Source of the DNA: Sediminicola luteus
Lineage (GTDB): Bacteria; Bacteroidota; Bacteroidia; Flavobacteriales; Flavobacteriaceae
NCBI RefSeq assembly: GCF_002514735.1
Contig: NZ_NBWU01000001.1
Span: 1,054,001-1,118,000 of the forward strand
Direction of reading: 5' to 3'
Length of the DNA stretch: 64,000 bases
Every line of letters starts with the position of its first letter. Position 1 is the stretch's first letter. Below are positions 36,293-44,904 of the stretch, piece after piece. The notes below the pieces were generated by a model. It saw only the letters and a list, made by a program, of their open reading frames with translations. It did no database searches and was not told where the DNA came from. The position numbers and the translations under genes were made by a program.

Positions 36293-38365
36293 ATGAAACA
36301 ATTAATCCTTGTTTGGTCCCTTTTTGTATGTGCTGTATTGCAAGCACAAGACCAAGGACAACAAACGATAAACCAAGACCCCATATCCTTGGAGGAAGTA
36401 AGCTATTCGATGCTGACCCCCATCGATGAAGATGTTAAGGTAGATCCCGTTAAAAAAACATCTAAATCTAGAATGGTGGCCAAGGCCGATAGTTACTTCG
36501 ATAAAATGTGGTATGCAGAAGCTTCCGCATTATATGAGAAGGCCTTGCGTGATCAAGAAAACCATTCGTTCGATGTACTTCGTAAAGCTGCAGACGCTTA
36601 TTATTTCAACACCAATATGGAGCGGGCCTATTACTGGTACGATAAGCTTTATAAAAATTATAAAGATGAAATGCCGCCTGAACTTATTTTTAAATACGCC
36701 CATAGTCTAAAAGGGAACGGAAAGTATGGCCGTGCCAAAAGATTGATGCGTTTGTATAACAAGAAAATAAATGACCCGGAATATGTCGCCCCTGATCAAA
36801 ACGAAGAGATTTTGAAGGAAAATGAACAGAAACTAGATCTGATCATGGCCAAGGTGGCTAAGAATATTGAACTTAAGAATGCCGCCATTAACACCGAATA
36901 TTCTGATTTTGGTGTACAGTATTTCGGAGATGATGGTATTATGTACGCCTCTGCCAAAGATTCATCTTTCTTTAAGTCGCGTACCTATAAATGGAACGAA
37001 CAACCTTATCTGGACATTTATACAGCCAAACTGAACAAAGAGGACCAAGAAGTTCGCGATGCCGTAAAACTTTCTAAGAATATCAATACCAAATACCACG
37101 AAGCTTCGGTCTCCTTTACACCCGATAACGAGACCATGTTCTTTACCCGTAATAATTACGAAAAGAAACTCCTTAGAGACAAAAACGGTATAAACCATTT
37201 AAAAATATTCGTTAGTAAAAAGGTAGATGGCGAATGGCAAGAAGCCACCTCTTTACCCTTTAATAGCGACGATTATTCTTGCGGCCACCCTACGGTAAGT
37301 CCGGATGGAAAACAGCTTTACTTTATTTCTGACATGCCCGGTAGTATTGGGAACACCGATATTTTCGTGGTAGATATACTTGAAGATGGATCTTATTCCA
37401 ACCCAAAAAATCTAGGACCGGAGATCAATACCGAAAACCGTGAAATGTTCCCCTTCTTTGATGGAAAGAAGTTGTTCTTCGCATCTGACGGACATGTAGG
37501 TCTTGGGGGGCTTGATGTATTCGAAGTGGCTCTAGATGAAGAAGAAGGGTTTGGCGAAGTAAAGAATATGGGCCAACCCATTAATAGTAATAAAGATGAC
37601 TTTGCCTATATCGTTAACAAAGATTACGACAAAGGCTTCCTTTCCTCTAACCGAAGTGGTGGACGTGGCGATGACGATATCTATTCGTTCGTTAAGCTCA
37701 TGCCAGATGAACTAGATCCCGTGGCCATTTCAGGGGTGGTTTTAACCGCTGAAACCGGCGATGTAATTCCGAATGCCCTTATCGAGCTACTTGATGAAAA
37801 CAACAAAAAAATCAAAGAGATCGAAAGTGATGCCGATGGCTCTTTTGTATTTGAAGACTTAAAAGCAGATACCAAGTATACCCTGCGCACCCAAGCAGAG
37901 ACTTTTGAAACGCTCGAAACGGATATAGCCATGAAAACCGATGATGCCGACGTAACCGTTGCATTGGATAAAGTAAAAGCCATGATCGCAGTTGAAGACG
38001 GAATTAAAAAGATCAAATTGAACAACATACACTTTAATTTCGATCAACACAACATAAGACCCGATGCCGCCATGGAATTGGATAAGGCCGTAGCCCTTAT
38101 GCAACAAAACCCAAGTATGAAGATCCGAATCGAGTCGCATACCGATAGTTGGGGCGATAACGATTACAACCTTTACCTATCGGACAAAAGGGCCAAGTCT
38201 ACCAAAGCCTATATGGTCGCCCAGGGTATTGATCCCGAGCGTATTGTTGAAGCCAAAGGTTTTGGGGAAGAACAATTGTTGAACGATTGCTTCGATGGTT
38301 CTAGCTGTTCTAGGGAAATGCACCGTTTAAACCGTAGATCGGAATTCATTATAGTAGATATGTAA
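36293..38365 (+). CDS. PorE-like OmpA family outer-membrane protein
   Basis: The 690-residue protein has a signal peptide (MKQLILVWSLFVCAVLQAQ) and TPR-like repeats (~65-150, ADSYFDKMWYAEASALYEKAL). A PD40/beta-propeller region (~190-465) repeats S-x-D-G-K/F-F-x-S motifs such as PTVSPDGKQLYFISDMPG. A carboxypeptidase-regulatory-like domain (~485-560, ISGVVLTAETGDVIPNALIELLDE) follows. The C-terminal OmpA peptidoglycan-binding domain (~575-690) carries FNFDQHNIRPDAAMELDKA and HTDSWGDNDYNLYLSDKRA. This order is that of PorE of the type IX secretion system, which bridges the outer membrane and peptidoglycan. No PorP/SprF partner is adjacent, so the T9SS link is an inference. It has its own terminator. 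Confidence 0.88.
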   Translation: MKQLILVWSLFVCAVLQAQDQGQQTINQDPISLEEVSYSMLTPIDEDVKVDPVKKTSKSRMVAKADSYFDKMWYAEASALYEKALRDQENHSFDVLRKAADAYYFNTNMERAYYWYDKLYKNYKDEMPPELIFKYAHSLKGNGKYGRAKRLMRLYNKKINDPEYVAPDQNEEILKENEQKLDLIMAKVAKNIELKNAAINTEYSDFGVQYFGDDGIMYASAKDSSFFKSRTYKWNEQPYLDIYTAKLNKEDQEVRDAVKLSKNINTKYHEASVSFTPDNETMFFTRNNYEKKLLRDKNGINHLKIFVSKKVDGEWQEATSLPFNSDDYSCGHPTVSPDGKQLYFISDMPGSIGNTDIFVVDILEDGSYSNPKNLGPEINTENREMFPFFDGKKLFFASDGHVGLGGLDVFEVALDEEEGFGEVKNMGQPINSNKDDFAYIVNKDYDKGFLSSNRSGGRGDDDIYSFVKLMPDELDPVAISGVVLTAETGDVIPNALIELLDENNKKIKEIESDADGSFVFEDLKADTKYTLRTQAETFETLETDIAMKTDDADVTVALDKVKAMIAVEDGIKKIKLNNIHFNFDQHNIRPDAAMELDKAVALMQQNPSMKIRIESHTDSWGDNDYNLYLSDKRAKSTKAYMVAQGIDPERIVEAKGFGEEQLLNDCFDGSSCSREMHRLNRRSEFIIVDM

Positions 38366-38391
38366 AAACCCATCATAAACCCTTATAAAGT

Positions 38392-38423
38392 ACCGCTAAT
38401 CATAGGTTAGCGGTATTTTTTTT
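38392..38423 (+). terminator. Terminator after the OmpA-like gene
   Basis: The stem ACCGCTAA (38392-38399)/TTAGCGGT (38407-38414) with a 7-nt loop is followed by a run of T. Confidence 0.85.
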
Positions 38424-38459
38424 GTATTTTATCTAACGTACAACACAAAAACGTGCTTT

Positions 38460-38538
38460 CCCTACATTTTGTAGGGTTTTCACTACAAATTTAAATTTAT
38501 CCTTGGCTGGTATTACATTATCACATATATTTGTAGTG
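38460..38538. promoter_or_regulatory. TTTGTAG-type palindromes around a Bacteroidota promoter
   Basis: CCTACATTTTGTAGG (38460-38474) is a palindrome, and CACTACAAAT (38481-38490) is the exact inverse of ATTTGTAGTG (38529-38538). TTG (38503-38505), a 20-bp spacer and TATATTTG (38526-38533) form a consensus promoter pointing right, between the two inverted arms. The second arm overlaps the -7 element. This looks like a regulated promoter for the candidate RNA that follows. Confidence 0.6.
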
Positions 38539-38684
38539 TTGAGTTAAGGGGTTAACCTTTAACTATTAAGAATAAAAACAAGCCTATTCTGCTTGCCTTT
38601 GTAATCAATATTTAACTGGTTGTGCGTTTCATTGATGCAAAGGCCAATAGCATAGGACCGGCGCCCCTTAGGGGCGCTTTTTTT
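38539..38684 (+). ncRNA. Candidate structured small RNA with its own promoter and terminator
   Basis: No credible coding frame lies here, yet a consensus promoter ends at 38533 and a strong terminator (GCGCCCC, TTA, GGGGCGC, then seven T; 38661-38684) closes a transcript of about 145 nt. Its middle folds into a long rod: CCTAT (38583-38587) with ATAGG (38652-38656), GCCTTTG (38595-38601) with CAAAGGC (38638-38644), and ATCAAT (38604-38609) with ATTGAT (38631-38636), separated by internal loops. The rod-with-bulge shape recalls 6S RNA but no family is identified. It could be a regulatory RNA expressed independently of its neighbours. Confidence 0.6.
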
Positions 38685-38824
38685 GTAGGATAAATTCAAG
38701 GCATCCTAGTAAAATAGCCCCATAAAGCTATCGTAGCAAAGAACATTACTCTCCTGATACTAAGCCAAGAATAGTAACAAAACCCTGCAATACAATAGGA
38801 AACTATCTTAAAAAGACAAAGGAT

Positions 38825-39826
38825 TTATTCCTTAACGGGTGTTTCTAAAAACCTTACCGATTTCATAATCGCTTCCAATTGGAACATATAGTCCCTTTTC
38901 TCGGTAGATGGGGCAAAAGTAAAGCCCTCTAATACCACCTTACGATCATTTTCCGGGTCGTTTATGATATAGGTAATAAACGGACCAGCCATGGGATAAT
39001 TCTTAACCTCCCAAATTCCCCTCACCTCTGCTGCTTTGTGTCCATCTAATTCTGCTGGGAAAACATAGGGTGCAAAGGCTTTTTCAGTTACCATATAGGT
39101 TACTTTATCAGGGCTATCGGGCCCAGGTATATAAAGTTCGCCAATAGAGTCGCGCATGCGAATAATATCCTTCACAAAGGTAGAGTCGGTTCCAAAGCTT
39201 TCACCGGGCATAGTATAGGCAATAATATTCATGTGCCCTTTTCGAATTTGCCTATCGATCCAAACAAAATTATCGGCTTCGCGCCCTACCCTATAGGCCG
39301 AAGGTATGTTCAGACTAATACCAAACTTCTTTTGCAGGGCAGATTCTTTGTTCAACGACTTTCTAAAGCGGTTTTGGGCCGCTAAAATCTCTTGATCTTT
39401 AAACGCTTTGACCAAACGGGGCGCCACGGAATCTATATGGGCAATCAACCCATCGGCAGTGGTCGATTTTATGACCCCTATCTTTTGTGGTGCGGCGTAG
39501 AGGTCGGTTTTGATATGGGCCCGTTCAATACTATCTTTTTTAACGAAGAGAACGGCTCGGGTATTTTTAGTTGCGCCACTAAATACTTGCTCGGGCATTT
39601 GGGTGAGGGTAAACTTGGCCTCGTCCCAGGGCAATCCTTCCATAGGGGCGGCAAAATGTTCGCGGATCTTATCGCCTACACGACCTTCCCATAGGTCGGT
39701 ATCCATAATAACGGAAACCGAGTTTATGGCCCCGATAGATTCTGGCTTGTACTCTCTTTTTGGGGCCTCTTTACAGGCCGAAAGGCTAATGGCACCTACA
39801 AGTACCCAAAACACCGATTTTTTCAT
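38825..39826 (-). CDS. DUF4837 family lipoprotein
   Basis: The 333-residue protein has a lipoprotein signal MKKSVFWVLVGAISLSAC (Cys18 as acylation site). Conserved DUF4837 blocks include SVSVIMDTDLWEGRVGDKIREHF, LPWDEAKFTLTQMP, FVWIDRQIRKGHMNIIAYTMP and EVRGIWEVKNYPMAGPFITYI. It probably sits in the periplasmic leaflet of the outer or inner membrane. Function is unknown. It is encoded 40 bp downstream of the lytic transglycosylase gene on the same strand, so the two are probably co-transcribed and act in cell-envelope maintenance. Confidence 0.88.
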   Translation of the reverse strand: MKKSVFWVLVGAISLSACKEAPKREYKPESIGAINSVSVIMDTDLWEGRVGDKIREHFAAPMEGLPWDEAKFTLTQMPEQVFSGATKNTRAVLFVKKDSIERAHIKTDLYAAPQKIGVIKSTTADGLIAHIDSVAPRLVKAFKDQEILAAQNRFRKSLNKESALQKKFGISLNIPSAYRVGREADNFVWIDRQIRKGHMNIIAYTMPGESFGTDSTFVKDIIRMRDSIGELYIPGPDSPDKVTYMVTEKAFAPYVFPAELDGHKAAEVRGIWEVKNYPMAGPFITYIINDPENDRKVVLEGFTFAPSTEKRDYMFQLEAIMKSVRFLETPVKE

Positions 39827-39866
39827 TTTCAGTCGTTATTATGGACAATATTAGGGAATGTAATCA

Positions 39867-41480
39867 CTAACAACCCCCACAAAGTTTTAATTTTTGCCCT
39901 GGTTTTAGGTTTCTACCACTAATACCGTTCCATTCTTGCAAATTGTCGACGGTAATTCCAGGATATTTTTTAGAAATAGTCCAAAGCGAGTCCCCATCTT
40001 TTACCGTATAGAGTTTGTTTGGGGGTACATTGGCCAAACTTACCGGTTTTTTCGTTGGTTGTTTTTTGGCTGGAGCCTGGGCCACCGCACCTGGGTTCCT
40101 CGGGTATATTGTTAAACGCTGCCCTACCCTTAGGTTGTTGGATCGTAAACCGTTCCAACGCTTAATATCACTTACCCGTACTCGATAGCGGTTGGCTATC
40201 TTACCCAAATAATCGCCGGATCTCACCCGATAGCGGATCCTATCGCTGCCTTTGGTGAATTTAGGTAAGGGTTTCTCGCGTTTTTTTAGTTCTTCGGATA
40301 CATGGGCATAAATGGCCTTTTCATTGTTCACAAAAGCCCCGATTTTTGACACCGGTAAACGCAAGGCATAATCTTTTCCTTCCACATAAGGTATAATATC
40401 CAATTTATAGGCCGGATTCAACACCTTTAACTCTTCTTTACTGATATTGACCAATTCAGCTACCTGATCAAAGGTTATCAAATGTTTTACATGTATGGTA
40501 TCGGTCTCAAAATAGGCGCGATCCGCCTTAGCGCCTACGATGCCATGTTCCTCGGCATATTCGAATAAATACATGGTGGCCAAAAATGCCGGTACATAAC
40601 CTGCCGTTTCCCGTGGTAGATTCCGGCGGATATTCCAATAATTTTCATAGCCTCCCGAACGGCGAATGGCCTTGTTCACATTACCAGGACCCGAATTATA
40701 CGCGGCCAATACCAAATCCCAATCCTCGAATATACCGTACAGTTTTTGCATATAGGCACAGGCGGCCTTGGTAGCCCGTATAGGGTCGGAACGTTCGTCT
40801 ACATACGAATTCACCTCCAATTTATACATCATACCGGTGGTGTACATAAACTGCCAAAGACCGGTGGCCCCTACCCGAGATCGGGCCCTGGGGTTCAACG
40901 CCGATTCTACTATGGCCAAGTACTTTAGTTCCATGGGAATGTTGTAGGCATCCAATTCTTGTTCGAACAAGGGAAAATAAAACTGGCTGGCCGTTAACAT
41001 GCGCTCTATAAAAGGTCCCCTTCGCTTTAAAAAGGATTTAATCACATTTTCTAGAGAGGGGTTATATCCGATATTAAAAGGTGATTTGGCATCTAACTTG
41101 GCCAAGCGGGCCTTTAGGGTGTCCGTTGGCAGATCAACGACATAGGTTTTTTCTACATCGAGATTGGCAATATCGGTCTGAATGGTATCGTACAAAGGAA
41201 ATGCGTTGTACAGTTCTACCAGCCACAGACTGTCTTGACGGGCCAGTTCTTCTTGATCCTTAAGGTCGTATTGTCGCGGTAGATCACTACCTATACCCTC
41301 CCCTTCCGGACCTTTGGCCAAGGTAAGTTGGGGTACCACCTCAAGGGTATCTGCCATTTGAACCGTCTTGGGCTGGGTCAGGGTATCTTGTACTGCTTCT
41401 TCATCTTGTTGGGCGTGGGTCAATGGGGTGCATAAAAGCAATCCGACGACACCAAGCTTTTTGGGGTTCCAAATCTCCAT
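39867..41480 (-). CDS. Membrane-bound lytic transglycosylase with two LysM domains (MltD-like)
   Basis: The 537-residue protein has an N-terminal signal (KKLGVVGLLLCTPLTHAQ). A lytic transglycosylase SLT domain (~165-290) has catalytic Glu in LKYLAIVESALNPRARS and the GATGLWQFM and AYNSGPGNV motifs. Two C-terminal LysM modules follow (~415-460, YRVRSGDYLGKIANRY; ~490-535, YTVKDGDSLWTISKKYP). It cleaves peptidoglycan glycan strands to 1,6-anhydro products in the periplasm. The domain order is that of MltD. It is likely the first gene of a unit with DUF4837. Confidence 0.94.
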   Translation of the reverse strand: MEIWNPKKLGVVGLLLCTPLTHAQQDEEAVQDTLTQPKTVQMADTLEVVPQLTLAKGPEGEGIGSDLPRQYDLKDQEELARQDSLWLVELYNAFPLYDTIQTDIANLDVEKTYVVDLPTDTLKARLAKLDAKSPFNIGYNPSLENVIKSFLKRRGPFIERMLTASQFYFPLFEQELDAYNIPMELKYLAIVESALNPRARSRVGATGLWQFMYTTGMMYKLEVNSYVDERSDPIRATKAACAYMQKLYGIFEDWDLVLAAYNSGPGNVNKAIRRSGGYENYWNIRRNLPRETAGYVPAFLATMYLFEYAEEHGIVGAKADRAYFETDTIHVKHLITFDQVAELVNISKEELKVLNPAYKLDIIPYVEGKDYALRLPVSKIGAFVNNEKAIYAHVSEELKKREKPLPKFTKGSDRIRYRVRSGDYLGKIANRYRVRVSDIKRWNGLRSNNLRVGQRLTIYPRNPGAVAQAPAKKQPTKKPVSLANVPPNKLYTVKDGDSLWTISKKYPGITVDNLQEWNGISGRNLKPGQKLKLCGGC

Positions 41481-41800
41481 AGTACGTTTGGGTTAATGCT
41501 GTAACTAAGTACTGATCATCCGTTGTTGAATTCCTTCGAATCCACTTACCTACGGACCTATTTAGCACTGTTCACGAAAGTCGTGCTTTTTTACAGATAT
41601 TCAAAGAGGTAAATAAACCGCACCAACATTTTTGGCTAAATCCCGCCTGCCGGACGGGCAGGATTGTTCTTTTGCGCCCTTCCTTCGCGCATTTTTTCTT
41701 AGGTAGCTGTGCTACCCTTCAAAAAAATGGCACTTCGCCAGAACCCAAAATCCCTAATTCTCGCTTCAAAACCGTTGATACTGTTTATTTACAAAAAAGA
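41481..41800. other. Gene-free region with a dispersed-repeat-like tract
   Basis: No gene is supported. CCTGCC (41646-41651) and GGGCAGG (41656-41662) form a short GC-rich palindrome in AT-rich surroundings, followed by about 80 bp of unusual composition (41660-41740). This resembles the flanks of repeats scattered in flavobacterial genomes. Confidence 0.35.
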
Positions 41801-41801
41801 A

Positions 41802-41821
41802 GGGCCACTTTGCAGTGGCCC
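41802..41821 (-). terminator. pgk terminator
   Basis: The stem GGGCCACT/AGTGGCCC with a 4-nt loop is followed on the minus strand by TTCTTTTTT, 22 bp after the pgk stop codon. Confidence 0.85.
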
Positions 41822-41842
41822 CGTTTATCGATAACGCTAGTA

Positions 41843-43033
41843 TTAATCCAATATTGCGGCTATACCCGGTAAGGTGCGTCCTTCCAAGCTTTCGAGCATG
41901 GCGCCACCACCGGTTGATACGTAACTTACCTTGTTCTGGAAACCGAATTGCTTAACGGCTGCCACAGAATCGCCCCCACCCACAAGTGAAAAGGCGCCAT
42001 TTTGGGTAGCTTCGGCAACGGCATCGCCCATGGCAATGGTACCGTTGGCAAACTTTTCTATTTCAAAAACCCCTACCGGACCGTTCCATAAAATGGTCTT
42101 GGAGTTTAAGATAACCTCTTTAAAGTTGGCTACAGTGGCCGGACCAGCGTCCAAGCCCATCCAGTTATCCGGAATATCGTTCGAAGGAACCACTTGGGTA
42201 TTGGCCGATGGCCCGAACTCGTCGGCCGCCAACACATCAGAGGGTAAAAATACCTGTACCCCTTTGGCCTTGGCTTTTTCCAAAATCTCTAAAGCCAGTT
42301 CTTGTTTATCATCCTCAACGATAGAAGTCCCTATTTTACCGCCTTGGGCCTTAACGAAGGTGTAGGTCATACCTCCTCCGATAATCAGGTTATCTACTTT
42401 GTCGAGTATGTTTTCGATAATGGTAATCTTAGAGGAAACCTTGGCACCACCCAAAATAGCGGTTACCGGCTTTTCACCCGTTTCCATGACTTGTTTGATC
42501 GATGCGATCTCTTTGGCCATTAAATAACCAAAGCATTTGTTCTCACCAAAATATTGAGCAATTACGGCCGTAGAGGCATGGGCCCTATGGGCCGTACCAA
42601 AAGCATCGTTTACGTATATGTCGCCCAATTTCGATAGTTGCTCTGCAAAAGCGGCATCGCCACTGGTCTCCTCGGCATGAAAGCGTAGGTTTTCCAACAA
42701 CAACACCTGGCCACTTTTTAGGTTGGCCACGGCAGCCTCGGCCTCTTCACCAACGGTAGCCGCTACGAAATTGGTCTGTACCCCGATAACTTCCTCGATC
42801 TCGTCGCAAATCTGCTTTAGGCCCAACTCTGGTTTTACCTCGCCTTTGGGTCGGCCCAAGTGGGTCATCAATACAGCACTGCCCCCGTCTTCCAATATTT
42901 TTATTATGGTAGGTTTGGCCGCTTCAATTCGGGTATAGTCGGTTACTTGTCCGGTTTCGTCTACCGGTACGTTAAAATCTACCCTTACCAAGGCTTTTTT
43001 GCCCTTGAAATCGAAATCGTCTATCGTTTTCAT
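41843..43033 (-). CDS. pgk: Phosphoglycerate kinase
   Basis: The 396-residue enzyme transfers phosphate from 1,3-bisphosphoglycerate to ADP in glycolysis. The start [23 protein letters not shown] (ATG 43033) is the natural one; a longer reading to 43078 lacks homology. [35 protein letters not shown] and [13 protein letters not shown] are the substrate-, hinge- and nucleotide-binding motifs. A perfect-consensus promoter at 43057-43086 and a strong terminator make it a monocistronic, probably highly expressed gene. Confidence 0.98.
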   Translation of the reverse strand: MKTIDDFDFKGKKALVRVDFNVPVDETGQVTDYTRIEAAKPTIIKILEDGGSAVLMTHLGRPKGEVKPELGLKQICDEIEEVIGVQTNFVAATVGEEAEAAVANLKSGQVLLLENLRFHAEETSGDAAFAEQLSKLGDIYVNDAFGTAHRAHASTAVIAQYFGENKCFGYLMAKEIASIKQVMETGEKPVTAILGGAKVSSKITIIENILDKVDNLIIGGGMTYTFVKAQGGKIGTSIVEDDKQELALEILEKAKAKGVQVFLPSDVLAADEFGPSANTQVVPSNDIPDNWMGLDAGPATVANFKEVILNSKTILWNGPVGVFEIEKFANGTIAMGDAVAEATQNGAFSLVGGGDSVAAVKQFGFQNKVSYVSTGGGAMLESLEGRTLPGIAAILD

Positions 43034-43056
43034 CTCCGTTACGTTTTTGGTTGACC

Positions 43057-43086
43057 CAAAGGTAACCAAATCCGGCAAGGCCCCAA
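43057..43086 (-). promoter_or_regulatory. pgk promoter, Bacteroidota consensus
   Basis: On the minus strand, TTG (43084-43086), a 19-bp spacer and TACCTTTG (43057-43064) match the TTG-N19-TAnnTTTG consensus, about 24 bp before the ATG. This supports 43033 rather than 43078 as the pgk start. Confidence 0.8.
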
Positions 43087-43169
43087 GTACTTTAGCCTTG
43101 GGTTGTTTACATATATCGTTGTAGTTGAAGGAAAAATGGTTATACGTAAAAAAACCTAGTGCTTTCTCG

Positions 43170-43514
43170 TCAACCTTTGGGGTTTTTCCGAAAGGCCTTG
43201 AGTTTGATTTCCGTTACCCAAACGGATAATCCTAGGGCGATCACCCACAAAAAGGCGGTTAGAAGTAGTACATGAATGGCCTCTAAAAATAGTATTGATC
43301 CAAATTGAATCACCAAGACAGCAAGACTAAACTTTAAAAGTACCCTAGGCCAAATAAACTGAGCTTTGTCCCAAAGATATTGATTGGCCAATGCGGTTTT
43401 GGAGCGATAACCAATTAACGAGTTAGGTTTCTCTGGCGGATTTTGGATAAAATATAGAGGCAATCCCATGATTAAAATACTCAGCAATATTAATAATACC
43501 ATGGAAATTGACAT
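43170..43514 (-). CDS. SdpI-like small membrane protein
   Basis: The 114-residue protein has three hydrophobic helices (~4-24, 55-78, 80-98) and the SdpI-family block [22 protein letters not shown] (residues 31-52) between helix 1 and 2. SdpI is the immunity protein against the SdpC toxin in Bacillus, but short relatives occur widely with unknown roles. It stands alone between pgk and holB; no toxin-like gene is adjacent. The basic C-terminus ([11 protein letters not shown]) is probably cytoplasmic. Confidence 0.7.
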   Translation of the reverse strand: MSISMVLLILLSILIMGLPLYFIQNPPEKPNSLIGYRSKTALANQYLWDKAQFIWPRVLLKFSLAVLVIQFGSILFLEAIHVLLLTAFLWVIALGLSVWVTEIKLKAFRKNPKG

Positions 43515-43573
43515 TGATGGTTAGGTTGTTTAAAAGTAAATCAATCTAACAAAAATATCTGTAGTGAAAGAAA

Positions 43574-43631
43574 CCCCCTCACCCCAAGCCTCACCTCCCG
43601 CCATTCTGCGGGACAGGCAATGGAGAGGGGG
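43574..43631. repeat. Intergenic copy of the CCCTCACCCC repeat family
   Basis: The CCCCCTCACCCC start and GGAGAGGGGG end enclose a GCGGGACAGGC segment. The core matches the repeat that became the hemD linker at 386-423. It lies between SdpI-like and holB genes. Confidence 0.55.
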
Positions 43632-43732
43632 CAAAAATCAAATATGCTCTTTAAATTTCTTAGATAGATTTAGTATTTAAACACTTTTGTTAGGTACCCT
43701 TGTTTCTTAGGAAAGGGATAAAAAAAATTGGG

Positions 43733-43740
43733 TACTTTTG
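43733..43740 (+). promoter_or_regulatory. -7 element of a holB promoter
   Basis: TACTTTTG matches TAnnTTTG and ends 4 bp before the holB ATG, implying a very short or leaderless transcript if it is used. No TTG at consensus distance is seen. Confidence 0.35.
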
Positions 43741-43744
43741 ACCC

Positions 43745-44893
43745 ATGGCGTTTGAAGGTATACTGGGACAGCAACACATTAAAAACCATTTGGTATTTAG
43801 TGCCGATGCCGGGCGTATTGCCCATGCACAGCTGTTCGTGGGGCCCGAAGGTTGTGGCTTATTACCAATGGCCTTGGCTTATGCCGAGTACCTACTATGT
43901 AAAAAAGCGCCCCAAGATGCGGCTTCGCAAGAGGCTTGTCGCCAAAAATGCCGTACCCTTAGCCATCCCGACCTGCATTTCGCATATCCGGTAGCGAACG
44001 GACCCAAGGTAAAATCGCATGCCGTAAGTGACGACTATCTTTCCGATTGGCGCGATTTTGTGCAGGCCACGCCTTATGCCAACCTTTTCGATTGGTACCA
44101 AGCCATTGGTATCGAAAAAAAGCAGGGACAGATTGGGGTAGACGAGGCCCAGGCCATTGTAAAAAAATTGGCTTTGAAATCGTATGAAGGGGGGTATAAA
44201 ATCCTAATCATATGGATGGCCGAAAAAATGAATACCGCCGCGGCCAATAAGCTGCTTAAACTTATAGAAGAGCCTCCCAAGGATACTATTTTGCTGTTGT
44301 TGGCCCAAAACGAGGAGCAGATCATTCAAACCATCTTGTCACGTTGCCAAACCTTACATGTACCACCCATTGGAGAAGATGCGGTAGTCGCCGCCCTTTT
44401 ACAAAAAGGTCTCGATAACGATAAGGCCACAGCCATTGCCCACGAGGCCCAAGGGAATTTCAATAAGGCTCTGGATTTGATGAACCAAGACTCGGAAGAA
44501 TTGGTCTTCGAAAAATGGTTCGTGCATTGGGTACGTTCGGCTTTTAAGGCCAAAGGCAACAAAACCGCCATTCACGATATCGTAAAATGGGCCGAAGAGG
44601 TGGCCAAAACCGGAAGGGAGGTTCAAAAAAACTACCTAAACTACTGCCTAGCTATCTTTAGACAGGCCCTCTTGATCAATTACAATTTACAAGAACTGGC
44701 TTTTATGCGTATTCATGTCGATGGCTTTGATTTGGCCAAATTCGCGCCCTTTGTGCATGAAAATAATATTGAGGATATCGTAAAGGAATTGGAAGACGCC
44801 CGTTACCATATAGAACGTAACGGCAACGCCAAAATCGTATTTACCGATCTATCTATTAAACTTACCCGACTACTACATCGTAGAGCGGCTTAA
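43745..44893 (+). CDS. holB: DNA polymerase III delta-prime subunit
   Basis: The 382-residue clamp-loader subunit begins FEGILGQQHIKNHLVFSADAG, the delta-prime signature, and includes SHPDLHFAYPV, GGYKILIIWMAEKMNTAAANKLLKLIEEPP and LSRCQTLHVPP. The P-loop position (GPEGCGLLPMAL) lacks the usual GK[ST], as expected for delta-prime, which does not hydrolyse ATP. It acts with DnaX and delta to load the sliding clamp at the replication fork. It is followed by a DoxX-like gene after 11 bp. Confidence 0.92.
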   Translation: MAFEGILGQQHIKNHLVFSADAGRIAHAQLFVGPEGCGLLPMALAYAEYLLCKKAPQDAASQEACRQKCRTLSHPDLHFAYPVANGPKVKSHAVSDDYLSDWRDFVQATPYANLFDWYQAIGIEKKQGQIGVDEAQAIVKKLALKSYEGGYKILIIWMAEKMNTAAANKLLKLIEEPPKDTILLLLAQNEEQIIQTILSRCQTLHVPPIGEDAVVAALLQKGLDNDKATAIAHEAQGNFNKALDLMNQDSEELVFEKWFVHWVRSAFKAKGNKTAIHDIVKWAEEVAKTGREVQKNYLNYCLAIFRQALLINYNLQELAFMRIHVDGFDLAKFAPFVHENNIEDIVKELEDARYHIERNGNAKIVFTDLSIKLTRLLHRRAA

Positions 44894-44904
44894 AACTACT
44901 GACC

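Noticed and set aside
41672-41872. Plus-strand open frame before pgk
   Set aside because: It runs through a terminator-like hairpin and the antisense of pgk, and has no recognisable protein features.
43170-43514. Toxin-immunity pair based on SdpI similarity
   Set aside because: No toxin-like or SdpC-like gene is adjacent; short SdpI relatives occur widely without such partners.
43745-44893. HolB lacks a complete P-loop
   Set aside because: This is normal for the delta-prime subunit, so it is not evidence of a broken gene.
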